Positions 34,589-42,079 of a stretch of 64,000 bases of DNA are shown here, one piece after another. A model generated the notes under the pieces. That model saw only the letters and a program-made list of their open reading frames with translations. It ran no database searches and was not told the origin of the DNA. The DNA is from Allomuricauda sp. TY007 (GTDB taxonomy: Bacteria > Bacteroidota > Bacteroidia > Flavobacteriales > Flavobacteriaceae). How positions within the stretch are numbered: position 1 is the first letter of the stretch; every line of letters starts with the position of its first letter. Location: assembly GCF_010468565.1 (NCBI RefSeq), contig NZ_WUEG01000006.1, positions 1-64,000 of the forward strand. The letters run 5' to 3'. The translations under genes were made by a program, and so were the position numbers.

Positions 34589-34671
34589 TTTTTTTTGGTT
34601 GTTTTTGGTTAGATACTTTATTGCCTACTGCCCTCTAAATTATAATAGCTGACTTTCTACCTACTATTTTC

Positions 34672-35003
34672 TTATCTGTATTTATCAACATGGTCTTTGT
34701 CTTCATCCATATATTTTTGAATCTGTCTTTCTTCCCACTTTTTGAAAAAACTAAACTTATGGCGTAGTACAATTAGTGTATGGACTACCAGAATCACTCC
34801 CCAAATCAGTATGTTGGCATTGATCCAATCGTAGTAATAGGATTCCTTTGGAAATGTCTCTGGCAACAACGAGTTCAAAACTCCTGTCTTAAGCAACACC
34901 AGAGTACCGTTTACAATAACCAATATGCGATGTGCCTATAATAACCTTTAAGTTCCTGAACTCGTTTTTTAGCAGCCTCTCTGGCCATGTCTCTGTCTGT
35001 CAT
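34672..35003 (-). pseudogene. 2TM-domain protein gene, frameshifted
   Basis: The ATG at 35003 opens a typical 2TM N-terminus (MTDRDMAREAAKKRVQELKG, then YYRHIA) that hits a stop at 34911 after 30 codons. The rest of the domain (VNGTLVLLKTG ... WEERQIQKYMDEDKDHVDKYR) continues to 34672 in another frame. Comparison with the intact neighbour, HLAIYVVINTFIL, places the break at about 34925-34930 and fits loss of one base. The two halves together would give an approximately 110-residue protein similar to the 35313 gene. No slippery heptamer is evident, so decay or a sequencing error is more likely than programmed frameshifting. Confidence 0.8.
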
Positions 35004-35007
35004 CGCT

Positions 35008-35313
35008 TTACTTGTACTTGTTCATTTCCTCTTTGTCCTCATCCATATATTTTTGGATTTGACGCTCTTCCCAGTCCTTTCCCAATAAGGGGTTGAACCC
35101 AAAGGTTTTGGTTGCATGGAACAACACTCCCAATCCCCAAGCTACCAATGTGATAAAATGTTCCCATTGCCAAAAACTATCCGACCTTAGGGAGATATTG
35201 ATCAAAATAAAGGTGTTGATTACCACATAAATGGCCAAGTGTATATAAAAACCTTTAAGCTCATCTACCCTTTTTTTGGCTCTATTGTATTTTTCCTTAT
35301 TATAGTTTTCCAT
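35008..35313 (-). CDS. 2TM-domain protein
   Basis: 101 residues from the ATG at 35313 (another in-frame ATG at 35325 overlaps the previous gene). It has the 2TM layout: amphipathic N-terminal helix KYNRAKKRVDELKGFYIHL, two membrane helices, then the conserved tail FGFNPLLGKDWEERQIQKYM. The family is short, membrane-bound and of unknown function, and often lies beside LytTR systems in Flavobacteria. It overlaps or abuts its neighbours, so translational coupling is likely. Confidence 0.85.
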   Translation of the reverse strand: MENYNKEKYNRAKKRVDELKGFYIHLAIYVVINTFILINISLRSDSFWQWEHFITLVAWGLGVLFHATKTFGFNPLLGKDWEERQIQKYMDEDKEEMNKYK

Positions 35314-35315
35314 GA

Positions 35316-35618
35316 TTATTTCCATTTATTGTTCTGTTCTTCATCGCGCATAATCTTCTCTATTTTGCGCTTTTCCCATTGTTTTCCAAAAAACGGGTTA
35401 AGGTCAAAAGTTTTAATGGCATGAAAAACAATACCGATACCCCACCCAAAAGCGGCCCACAAAAACCACATATACCCGAAACCGGTGGTAAAATAATTGA
35501 TCAGCGCCAATCCTGAGATCACCAAAACATAGGAAGTCAGGTTTCCGTAAAACTTTTTAAGCTCGTCCACGCGCTCCCTTGCCCGCATGTACTTGTTTTC
35601 TTTATCGGTATTTTCCAT
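35316..35618 (-). CDS. 2TM-domain protein
   Basis: 100 residues from the ATG at 35618, chosen because it begins MENTDKENKYMRARERVDEL like its paralogues; a start at 35660 would add 14 atypical residues. It has two hydrophobic helices separated by a Gly/Trp-rich turn (WFLWAAFGWGIGIVFHA) and the tail DLNPFFGKQWEKRKIEKIM. Its stop overlaps the start region of the next copy. Function is unknown; possibly a modulator of the adjacent sensor kinase. Confidence 0.85.
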   Translation of the reverse strand: MENTDKENKYMRARERVDELKKFYGNLTSYVLVISGLALINYFTTGFGYMWFLWAAFGWGIGIVFHAIKTFDLNPFFGKQWEKRKIEKIMRDEEQNNKWK

Positions 35619-35662
35619 GGTATTCGTATTTGATGTGATGTTGCAGTTAAAAATACTCATTA

Positions 35663-35941
35663 TTAAAATTCTTTATCGTTCATAAGTTCCTGAATCTTAC
35701 GCTCTTCCCATTCTTTTCCAAAAAGGGGATTGTGTCCGTAAGCCGACATCCAGTGACCTATTAGTCCGAGACCCCATCCCACGGCCGGAAAAATAATCCA
35801 TGGGAAACTTGTAGTGCTATAATTGATATATCCCAGTAAAGGAATCACAATTAGGTAAGCTGTAAGATTGTAATAAAAAGATTTGATGCATTCCACCTTC
35901 TCCTTGGCTTTGGCATATCGAAGTTCTGTTGCGTTTTCCAT
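35663..35941 (-). CDS. 2TM-domain protein, first gene of the cluster
   Basis: This 92-residue protein begins MENATELRYAKAKEKVECIK, with two membrane helices and the tail GHNPLFGKEWEERKIQELM. It is the promoter-proximal member of four tandem paralogues followed by the LytTR regulator. Its own promoter region (35973-36043) carries the repeated LytTR-like boxes. It is closest in sequence to the 2TM domain fused to the kinase (FGYNPLWGKRWEERKIREL). Confidence 0.88.
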   Translation of the reverse strand: MENATELRYAKAKEKVECIKSFYYNLTAYLIVIPLLGYINYSTTSFPWIIFPAVGWGLGLIGHWMSAYGHNPLFGKEWEERKIQELMNDKEF

Positions 35942-36263
35942 GACTGTTCGGTTTTGATTTTTGATTACACTGCTAAATTCGGCATAGCAACTCCCTTAAT
36001 GAAAAATGAATTCCTGAACTGTACATTTATTGGGATGAATTGTAGTGTTGGGGTTTAGGGTTTGGGAGAGCAAGCAAAAAGGTTTGATGAAAACTACACG
36101 AAACCATTTTAAGTGAACTTGATACTTGAATTTGAATTTGAACTTGAGCTTGATACTTGAACTTAGCCAAACAAAGCATTCTCGACTGCTCCTTCGACTG
36201 TCTGCCCGTACGACAGGCGGGCGCTCAGGATGACAGCTCGAACTGACATCCGACATTTAAATT
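35942..36263. other. 322-bp spacer between kinase and 2TM cluster: promoter plus repeats
   Basis: No gene is visible. It contains the LytTR-type promoter (35973-36043), a short tandem-repeat tract in which GAACTTGATACTTGAA (36115-36130) recurs with one change at 36146-36161 among GAATTT/GAACTT hexamers, and a dispersed palindrome near 36180-36245 with CTGCCCG...CGGGCG arms and the CTCGACTG motif seen in other intergenic repeats. Confidence 0.6.
35973..36043 (-). promoter_or_regulatory. LytTR-type promoter of the 2TM/LytTR operon
   Basis: On the minus strand, ACAATTCAT and ACAGTTCAG (36043-36035 and 36022-36014) are direct repeats 21 bp apart start to start, fitting the LytTR box consensus [TA][AC][CA]GTTN[AG][TG] with one mismatch. 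The -7-like box GAATTTAG lies at 35980-35973, 34 bp from the proximal repeat, exactly as at 38252-38322 and 44267-44337. This implies autoregulation of the system. Confidence 0.65.
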
Positions 36264-37592
36264 CTAAAAATCATCCTTATCCATAAGCTCTCTGATCTTG
36301 CGCTCTTCCCAACGTTTTCCCCAAAGCGGGTTATAGCCAAAGGCTTCCATTCCATGGACAAGTACACCGAACCCCCAACCGAATGTTGGAAAAAATGCCC
36401 AAAGAAAATCCGTTGTTTTAAAATTGAGCCACCACAAAAAGGGAATCACAATACAATAGGCCATAAGGTTGCCGTAAAAATCTTTAATTGCCTTTACCCG
36501 CTCTTTGGCCTTTACGTACCTTTTTTCTTCAATATAGCTCTCTTGGGTCTCCAATACGGTATATTTTTGGGTGAGCATGGGCAGAGACACACTAAAATCC
36601 GTTTCTGTTTTTTTAACGACCATTTCGCGGTCGGTTAAAATACGGTAGCGTTGCTTTATATTCTGTAATCCAACCCCGCTGCTTTTTTTCACCACTTGTT
36701 TTTCTTGAAGGTTATTGCTCACGACCAACATGCCTTGTTGTTCAAAAACTTTGATGTGCAATGGCCTTGATGAAGTGACCACATTATGTTTTACGGCATT
36801 TTCCAGCAATAGTTGTAGGGACAGGGGCACAATTTTAGCTTCAGGCTGGGAACAGCTATCCGGAATATCGAAGATGATGCTGTCCTCAAAACGCATCTTT
36901 AAAAGTCTTACATAGGTTCTGGCGAACTTCAGTTCTTCATCCACGGTAACCAAGTCCTTATTTTTCTGCTCCAGCACATACCTATAAACTTTGGACAGTG
37001 ATGTTGTAAAGTTTTGGGCCTGATGTGGGTCTTCATCTATCAAACTGGTTAAAACATTGAGGCTGTTGAACAAAAAATGGGGGTCCAACTGGTTTTTTAA
37101 AGCATCGAAACGAGCAGATGCCGACCCTGCTATGATCTTCTGTTCTTTTACCTGCTTCTCTTTGTAATATTTATAGTAATAAGCAGCATAGAACAAAATG
37201 GCCACTGCCATGGAAATCAAAAAAGAGCTCACATAATACTCCATGCGCTCTTCTGCCAAAAATTGATCTATTGATTTTTGATATACCAGCACCACCAGAA
37301 CAAATCTGGAAATACCAATTCCGATAATCGAGGCTATAACATTTCCCAGAAAACCATAGCCTATATATTTTTTCGTAAAAAGCTGTTTATCATACTTCCG
37401 CATCAAAATGATAAAGGAAGCAGAGTTGAGCATATAAATAATCACGGAAAAAACCATACTCTCCCAAAACTCTGTCCAAAGCTCTTGAAAAGTAAGGTCC
37501 CACCCCTTAACAAAGAAAATAATGAGCAAGACCATGTAAATGGCCACCCCCACTAAAAACGCCCTTACAAGTTCCCTTATTAAGAGTTTCAT
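36264..37592 (-). CDS. LytS/YehU-type sensor histidine kinase fused to a C-terminal 2TM domain
   Basis: This 442-residue protein has four transmembrane helices (about 8-28, 45-65, 78-105, 120-142), a His_kinase domain with phospho-acceptor H172 in NQLDPHFLFNSLN, and an HATPase region (LLLENAVKHNV, GVGLQNIKQRY). After about residue 350 a complete 2TM domain follows (YVKAKERVKAIKDFYGNLMAY ... YNPLWGKRWEERKIREL). The fusion ties the orphan 2TM family to kinase function: free 2TM proteins could compete with or pair with this domain. The upstream TPR gene ends six bases before its start, so they are co-transcribed. Confidence 0.93.
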   Translation of the reverse strand: MKLLIRELVRAFLVGVAIYMVLLIIFFVKGWDLTFQELWTEFWESMVFSVIIYMLNSASFIILMRKYDKQLFTKKYIGYGFLGNVIASIIGIGISRFVLVVLVYQKSIDQFLAEERMEYYVSSFLISMAVAILFYAAYYYKYYKEKQVKEQKIIAGSASARFDALKNQLDPHFLFNSLNVLTSLIDEDPHQAQNFTTSLSKVYRYVLEQKNKDLVTVDEELKFARTYVRLLKMRFEDSIIFDIPDSCSQPEAKIVPLSLQLLLENAVKHNVVTSSRPLHIKVFEQQGMLVVSNNLQEKQVVKKSSGVGLQNIKQRYRILTDREMVVKKTETDFSVSLPMLTQKYTVLETQESYIEEKRYVKAKERVKAIKDFYGNLMAYCIVIPFLWWLNFKTTDFLWAFFPTFGWGFGVLVHGMEAFGYNPLWGKRWEERKIRELMDKDDF

Positions 37593-37598
37593 CCTTTT

Positions 37599-38222
37599 CT
37601 ATTTACCACAATTTGCCAAAACCTCTTTAGCTCTTTCTTCTCCCCAAGTAGGGTAAAACGGTGTTTCGGATTTAAAGGTAGCAAAAAGTTCCAAGGCTCT
37701 TTCCACATCCTTACAATATGGTGTGGTGTCCTTGCCAAAGTATTTTGCCGACCCCATATCCCACTCTGCCTTGGAGAGTATAACCCGGGGGTTATTAGGG
37801 GCCAGTTCCATTGCTTTTTGATAGAGTTGTGCATTTTTTTGTGACAGGGTCATCCCATAAGTGGCACCATCAAAAGCAATCCAAGCTGTATTAATGAGTG
37901 CTTCTTGGATCAATATCTCAGGGTTGTTCGGTGAAATAGCTTTGGCCACATCTATAAATTCTTTGGCTTTTTCGAGCTGTTTGCTCAGTTTTTCTTCATC
38001 CTTTTCTCCAAATGAGATTATCGTGTTTATTTGAGAAACATAATAATACGGTAACCACTTGTCCGGTTCCGCAGTTGCTATTCGTTCGAACATGTTGGAT
38101 GCCTCCATCATTTTTTGATTTCCCCATAGTTCGAAGGCCTTTTCCATCCCTTTGGAATACCGGTCTTGTGCATTGACAAAGGTGGCCCCAATGAGTACCA
38201 TCAATAGGATAAGTTTTTTCAT
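37599..38222 (-). CDS. Secreted TPR-type protein, first gene of the LytTR locus
   Basis: 207 residues from the ATG at 38222, chosen because it begins a clean signal peptide (MKKLILLMVLIGATFVNAQ). The frame upstream to 38333 is not signal-like and overlaps the promoter. The mature protein contains TPR-like helices (KAFELWGNQKMMEASNMFERIATAEPDKW; KAMELAPNNPRVILSKAEWD). It is six bases from the kinase gene and has the LytTR-type promoter, so it is probably a main output or a signal-sensing partner of the system. Similar TPR proteins are widespread in Bacteroidota without assigned role. Confidence 0.85.
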   Translation of the reverse strand: MKKLILLMVLIGATFVNAQDRYSKGMEKAFELWGNQKMMEASNMFERIATAEPDKWLPYYYVSQINTIISFGEKDEEKLSKQLEKAKEFIDVAKAISPNNPEILIQEALINTAWIAFDGATYGMTLSQKNAQLYQKAMELAPNNPRVILSKAEWDMGSAKYFGKDTTPYCKDVERALELFATFKSETPFYPTWGEERAKEVLANCGK

Positions 38223-38251
38223 GACTGTCGCTTTTATGATTATTGATACCA

Positions 38252-38322
38252 CAAAGATGGTTGGAGCACATCGCTTTTTAAAAGAAGCTTTACCGAACTG
38301 TAAACATTCGAGGATGAACTGT
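38252..38322 (-). promoter_or_regulatory. LytTR-type promoter of the TPR/kinase genes
   Basis: On the minus strand the repeats ACAGTTCAT (38322-38314) and ACAGTTCGG (38301-38293) both match the LytTR consensus perfectly, with a 12-bp gap. The -7-like box CATCTTTG at 38259-38252 is 34 bp from the proximal repeat and 30 bp before the ATG. The short leader ends in GACAGTC directly before ATG, as in the two related promoters. Confidence 0.75.
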
Positions 38323-38382
38323 AAGGTATGCAAGCTTTAATTTTTACTTTAGCTGTTCGGTTCCAAAAAATTAAAGCAATCC

Positions 38383-38994
38383 ATGTACATTCCACCTCAC
38401 TACAACAATCAAAACATTGAAGAAATCAAGGATTTCTTGAGGAACAATAGTTTTGGCATATTGATCAACATTGTAGACGACAAACCATGGGGCACCCATA
38501 TTCCTTTGGAACTGGAAACCGACGAAAACGGAAATGATATTTTGGTGGGCCACATTGCCAAAGCCAATCCTCAATGGAAAAATTTTACGGCCAAAACAGA
38601 AGTTCTGTGCATTTTTAATGGTCCGCATGCCTATATTTCATCTTCTTGGTATAAAGAGGAAGAAGTGCCTACTTGGAACTATATAGCAGTACATGTGTAC
38701 GGAAATCTAAAGGTTTTAACCGAAGAAGAGACCATGCAATCCATGCACCGACTGGTAGATAAGTACGAGAAAGTCTCCAAAAACCCGATTTCCCTTAAAA
38801 ACTTATCCCCAAAAACCTTGCGCCAAGTAAAAGGAGTGGTGGGTTTTAAAGTGCAAGTATCGGATATACAGGCTACCTACAAGCTATCCCAGACCCAAGC
38901 CAATGATCACCATAAAATAATATCAGAACTTGAGGAAATTCCAGACCCGGGAAGTCAAGATATTGCCCAGCACATGAAAGGCAAAGCCACTTAG
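38383..38994 (+). CDS. PaiB-family FMN-binding protein (annotated as negative transcriptional regulator)
   Basis: This 203-residue protein begins MYIPPHYNNQNIEEIKDFLR, the PaiB/FMN_bind_2 start, and has the split-barrel motifs GTHIPLELE, LVGHIAKANPQWK, FNGPHAYISSSWY and VPTWNYIAVHVYG. PaiB of Bacillus was named as a regulator of sporulation and protease genes, but the fold is that of a flavin-binding oxidoreductase. It is more likely an FMN-dependent enzyme here. Single gene, convergent with the PorP/SprF gene. Confidence 0.9.
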   Translation: MYIPPHYNNQNIEEIKDFLRNNSFGILINIVDDKPWGTHIPLELETDENGNDILVGHIAKANPQWKNFTAKTEVLCIFNGPHAYISSSWYKEEEVPTWNYIAVHVYGNLKVLTEEETMQSMHRLVDKYEKVSKNPISLKNLSPKTLRQVKGVVGFKVQVSDIQATYKLSQTQANDHHKIISELEEIPDPGSQDIAQHMKGKAT

Positions 38995-38997
38995 TGG

Positions 38998-40785
38998 CTA
39001 TTCTATATCTTGAAAATTGGTATCCGCCCAATTGGAATACCTCGGGTTCTCAACATGCATGATCCAAATTTCGTCTTGGTACTTGCCCTTCATTTTTGAT
39101 TGATATGCAGCGTATGCCATTTCATTTTCTTCATATTTTGCCAAATACACATAATTGAGACCGTTATCCGGGTTCCTGAAGTATTGTGCCTGCAATCCCT
39201 TGCTTTTCAATTCTTTCATAAAGTTTTTTAGGTAGGTCTCATTTTTGAAAACGTTGGCCACAATATAGTGCCCTTGCCCTACTCCTTCAAGGTCAATGTA
39301 TTTTTCAATGGGCTTAAACGCACCTCCATGAAAAGTTCCTTCACTTTTCTTGTTGGATTCTTTAACGACCGATTTGGAGTTATCTGCAAGAGCTTGTGCA
39401 GTCGAAGCTTCAATTTCATTGTAAACAGAGTCCAAATCCTTGTTGTCCGCCAAATATAGTTTTTGGGCCTTGGTCTCAATATCGGGAATCTCATCCCCAT
39501 TGTGCCTTTTCACGATTCGCATAACCATCTCAAAGCGTTTTTCCATTTCTTGTTCCCTGTCCTGTTTCATGGAATCTATTTTGTAAAGGAGGTCATCAAT
39601 TACAGCGTAGCTATCTTCTTGCTGCTCCTGCAATTGTGCTACGCGCTCTTCCCAATAGGCTCTGTCCTCTTTATTGGAGGGACGCAGAGTGGTTTCTACA
39701 TCCAACTTGCCATGTTGCTTTGCTTTTGCGGTTTCATCGCTTGCTTCAGCAACAGCCGTATTTTCAACCTTCTTTTTCTCTTCATCGTCGTTGGAAACGA
39801 ATGTGTTTTTGGAAAGATTGGGAACAAAAGAATAAGCAATTGAAATTTCGTGGGTTACACCAAGGTTGGCAATGTTGCTGTTCAAGCTTTTTTCAAAATT
39901 ATATCCAAAGGACAATCGTTGGTTCAAATTGAATCCAGTACCGGCCGATGCACCATAAAATTGGTCGTATCCACCTTGAATCCAACCCAATTTGGGAAGA
40001 TCCAAAATAATCCCTCCTCCAAAGATAGGGTCTTCGCTCCCTTCAAATCGTGCTCGTGCCAGGGGCATTAATCTCCCATCCTCAAAAACACCTCTTCCAT
40101 TTTCCAACTCTTTAACAAACTGTACGTGACCTGAAAAAGTTTTTTGGTTTAGGTTGCTCAGGGATTTTCCTGACCTTAAATTATAATCCACCAAATTTTG
40201 AGCGAACACTCCAAAGTCGAATTTGCCCAAACTAAGGTTAAGTCCTGGCTGGAACGATATTACAGAACTTTCCTCAGCTTCCATCAAAATGGGATCTCCT
40301 CCCTGAGTTACCGCTCTACTAGGATCATAGCCTGTTACATAGTAAGGGATATTCACCCCAAAGGTTAAGCTACTCTCTTCTCCCAACTGGATACCGTGGG
40401 AATAATTGGCCATGACACCTAAATTGGAAATGACCCCTTCATGCTGGTTATATAAGCTGAACCCAAGTCCAACCCTATCGTTCAATCTACCGCTGTAACT
40501 CAAAAAGTAGTTCTGGCGATTGTTTTCGAAATCAGCACTTTGACTGCGATGGAAAAAGTTGATGTACGATTTATCCTCACGTATTGATGAAAAGGTAGGA
40601 TTGATCAGAAATCGGTTGAACTTCAACAAATTCTGAAATGGTACATCGTAACTAACATAGGGGTTGCTTTCTTCTTGGGCCTGTAACGGGAAACCAAGAA
40701 GAGTAAAAATCAGAAACCCATATACATAATGCTTAAGTAGAGGCGGAAATGTGATTTGGGGGAACGGGGGTAGTTTTATCTCCAT
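38998..40785 (-). CDS. PorP/SprF-family outer-membrane protein with coiled coil and C-terminal SPOR-like domain
   Basis: 595 residues from the ATG at 40785 (an in-frame TTG/ATG region to 40833 adds a non-signal extension). After a signal ending near LQAQ come about 300 residues of PorP/SprF barrel (NRFLINPTFSSIREDKSYINFFHRSQ, GLGFSLYNQHEGVIS). A charged linker follows, then a predicted coiled coil (about 370-430, WEERVAQLQEQQED), and a last 90 residues resembling a SPOR domain (GHYIVANVFKNETYLKNFMKEL, GLNYVYLAKYEE). SprF-type proteins help anchor type IX-secreted adhesins, but no large adhesin gene is adjacent here, which is unusual. Confidence 0.85.
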   Translation of the reverse strand: MEIKLPPFPQITFPPLLKHYVYGFLIFTLLGFPLQAQEESNPYVSYDVPFQNLLKFNRFLINPTFSSIREDKSYINFFHRSQSADFENNRQNYFLSYSGRLNDRVGLGFSLYNQHEGVISNLGVMANYSHGIQLGEESSLTFGVNIPYYVTGYDPSRAVTQGGDPILMEAEESSVISFQPGLNLSLGKFDFGVFAQNLVDYNLRSGKSLSNLNQKTFSGHVQFVKELENGRGVFEDGRLMPLARARFEGSEDPIFGGGIILDLPKLGWIQGGYDQFYGASAGTGFNLNQRLSFGYNFEKSLNSNIANLGVTHEISIAYSFVPNLSKNTFVSNDDEEKKKVENTAVAEASDETAKAKQHGKLDVETTLRPSNKEDRAYWEERVAQLQEQQEDSYAVIDDLLYKIDSMKQDREQEMEKRFEMVMRIVKRHNGDEIPDIETKAQKLYLADNKDLDSVYNEIEASTAQALADNSKSVVKESNKKSEGTFHGGAFKPIEKYIDLEGVGQGHYIVANVFKNETYLKNFMKELKSKGLQAQYFRNPDNGLNYVYLAKYEENEMAYAAYQSKMKGKYQDEIWIMHVENPRYSNWADTNFQDIE

Positions 40786-41022
40786 AGCCGATTGGGATTT
40801 GTAGGTTAATATTCCTGATTGGGACAGGACCATATGTTTTTGATAGTCTCATTCGCAAGATTTGGGACTTGTAAGAATTTTATGACTAATTATAATGTAA
40901 ATCTACATATTTTATCGTCCAACAGGTAATTTTTTCGTTGAACGGTCTATTGAATTGATAGATAAGCAGTTTGAATTCATAAAAATTGAATTTCAGTTTA
41001 TAAAATGTTCTGGAATTAAATT

Positions 41023-41030
41023 TATTTTTG
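41023..41030 (+). promoter_or_regulatory. -7 promoter box TATTTTTG
   Basis: TATTTTTG matches TAnnTTTG and lies 27 bp before the ATG at 41058. An in-frame TTG at 41028 would lie inside this box, which supports the later start for the acetyltransferase gene. Confidence 0.5.
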
Positions 41031-41057
41031 ACAAAAAAATTCAAAATATTCCCCAAC

Positions 41058-41537
41058 ATGGATGCGTCTTTTACCATTGTTCCCTATTCTGAAACTTATA
41101 AAGATGCTTTTAGGAGCCTGAACGAGGAATGGATTACCAAATATTTTCAGATGGAGGAAATGGACCGTGTTGCGCTCCACCATCCCAAAGAATATATTTT
41201 GGACAAAGGCGGGTATATTGCGGTAGCTTTAATAAATGGGGAACCGGTGGGAGTTTGCGCTTTAATTCCTTGCCAATATGCCGGTTATGATTTTGAACTT
41301 TCTAAAATGGGCGTCTCCCCCAAAGCGCAAGGCAAAGGTATAGGCAAATTGTTGGGACAGCACATTATTGATAAAGCCAAAGGGTTGGGAGCCCAAAAAA
41401 TATTTTTGGAGAGCAATCGAAAATTGGCCCCGGCCCTATCGCTTTACAAAAAATTAGGTTTTAAGGAAATGACCAAAATTTCGTCACCTTATGCCCGTAG
41501 CGATATTCAAATGGAATTAACAATAACCTCTGCCTAG
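41058..41537 (+). CDS. GNAT-family N-acetyltransferase
   Basis: 159 residues from the ATG at 41058 (MDASFTIVPYSETYKDAF). The GNAT acetyl-CoA loop KAQGKGIGKLLGQHI (Q/RxxGxG) is clear, followed by the IFLESNRKLAPALSLYKKLGF motif typical of the RimI/PhnO-like group. It would transfer acetyl from acetyl-CoA to an amine; the substrate is unknown. Single gene with its own -7 box; a weak hairpin with a T tract near 41565-41585 may end it. Confidence 0.88.
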   Translation: MDASFTIVPYSETYKDAFRSLNEEWITKYFQMEEMDRVALHHPKEYILDKGGYIAVALINGEPVGVCALIPCQYAGYDFELSKMGVSPKAQGKGIGKLLGQHIIDKAKGLGAQKIFLESNRKLAPALSLYKKLGFKEMTKISSPYARSDIQMELTITSA

Positions 41538-41655
41538 TACTGCACATGCCAGGTTTGTACCTGTCTTACATTTTTGTAAGGTTTTAAACGACCACCTATT
41601 TACTATATCGTTAAAAATGAGTATCTTATAGTGTCAAACCTTAAACCTCATTGTC

Positions 41656-42078
41656 ATGGCTCTAATAAAATCGCTCAATAAATGGGCAAATGCCCGTACT
41701 TATCTCCTCTTGGACTTGATCAGAGTTATGCTTGGTATCATCTTTTTTGTCAAGGGAATCGAGTTTATGACCAATTTCACAGAAATGGAGCGAATGGCAC
41801 GTCCTTTTGAAGGGGTGCCAGGGGGCATGTTCATTCTGCATTATATAGCTCCTGCTCATTTTGTTGGTGGTATTCTTATCGTTGTAGGATTGCTGACTAG
41901 ATGGGCCTGTATTGCACAGCTACCCATACTTTTGGGTGCCGTTCTTACTAATTTCTTGGGCGAGATGGACACCAACAACCTTATGTTGGCCATCATTGTT
42001 TTATTAGCTACCCTCTTCTTTATTGTTTATGGTTCCGGGAAACATTCTGTGGATTATTACCTTAAAATGCAGCAATAG
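41656..42078 (+). CDS. DoxX-family membrane protein
   Basis: This 140-residue protein has four transmembrane helices and the DoxX pattern (DLIRVMLGIIFFVKGIEFM, PAHFVGGILIVVGLLTRWA, FIVYGSGKHSVDYY). DoxX-like proteins are quinol-related or redox-protective membrane proteins; in mycobacteria a DoxX homologue partners a superoxide dismutase. The role here is unknown. Convergent with the TonB receptor gene, one base between stops. Confidence 0.88.
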   Translation: MALIKSLNKWANARTYLLLDLIRVMLGIIFFVKGIEFMTNFTEMERMARPFEGVPGGMFILHYIAPAHFVGGILIVVGLLTRWACIAQLPILLGAVLTNFLGEMDTNNLMLAIIVLLATLFFIVYGSGKHSVDYYLKMQQ

Positions 42079-42079
42079 T

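Noticed and set aside
34672..34923. Treating the second half of the broken 2TM gene as a complete small gene from TTG 34923
   Set aside because: It would lack the conserved N-terminal helix, which is present in the other frame from ATG 35003.
40950..40979. TTGAATTGA-N12-TTGAATTCA, another 21-bp-period repeat like the LytTR sites
   Set aside because: No -7-like box lies at the 34-bp distance, the nearest gene start is about 165 bp away and the region is very AT-rich. It is also a warning that weak repeats of this kind can occur by chance.
41028..41057. Upstream TTG start for the GNAT acetyltransferase
   Set aside because: The TTG lies inside a TAnnTTTG promoter box; ATG 41058 gives the usual family start.
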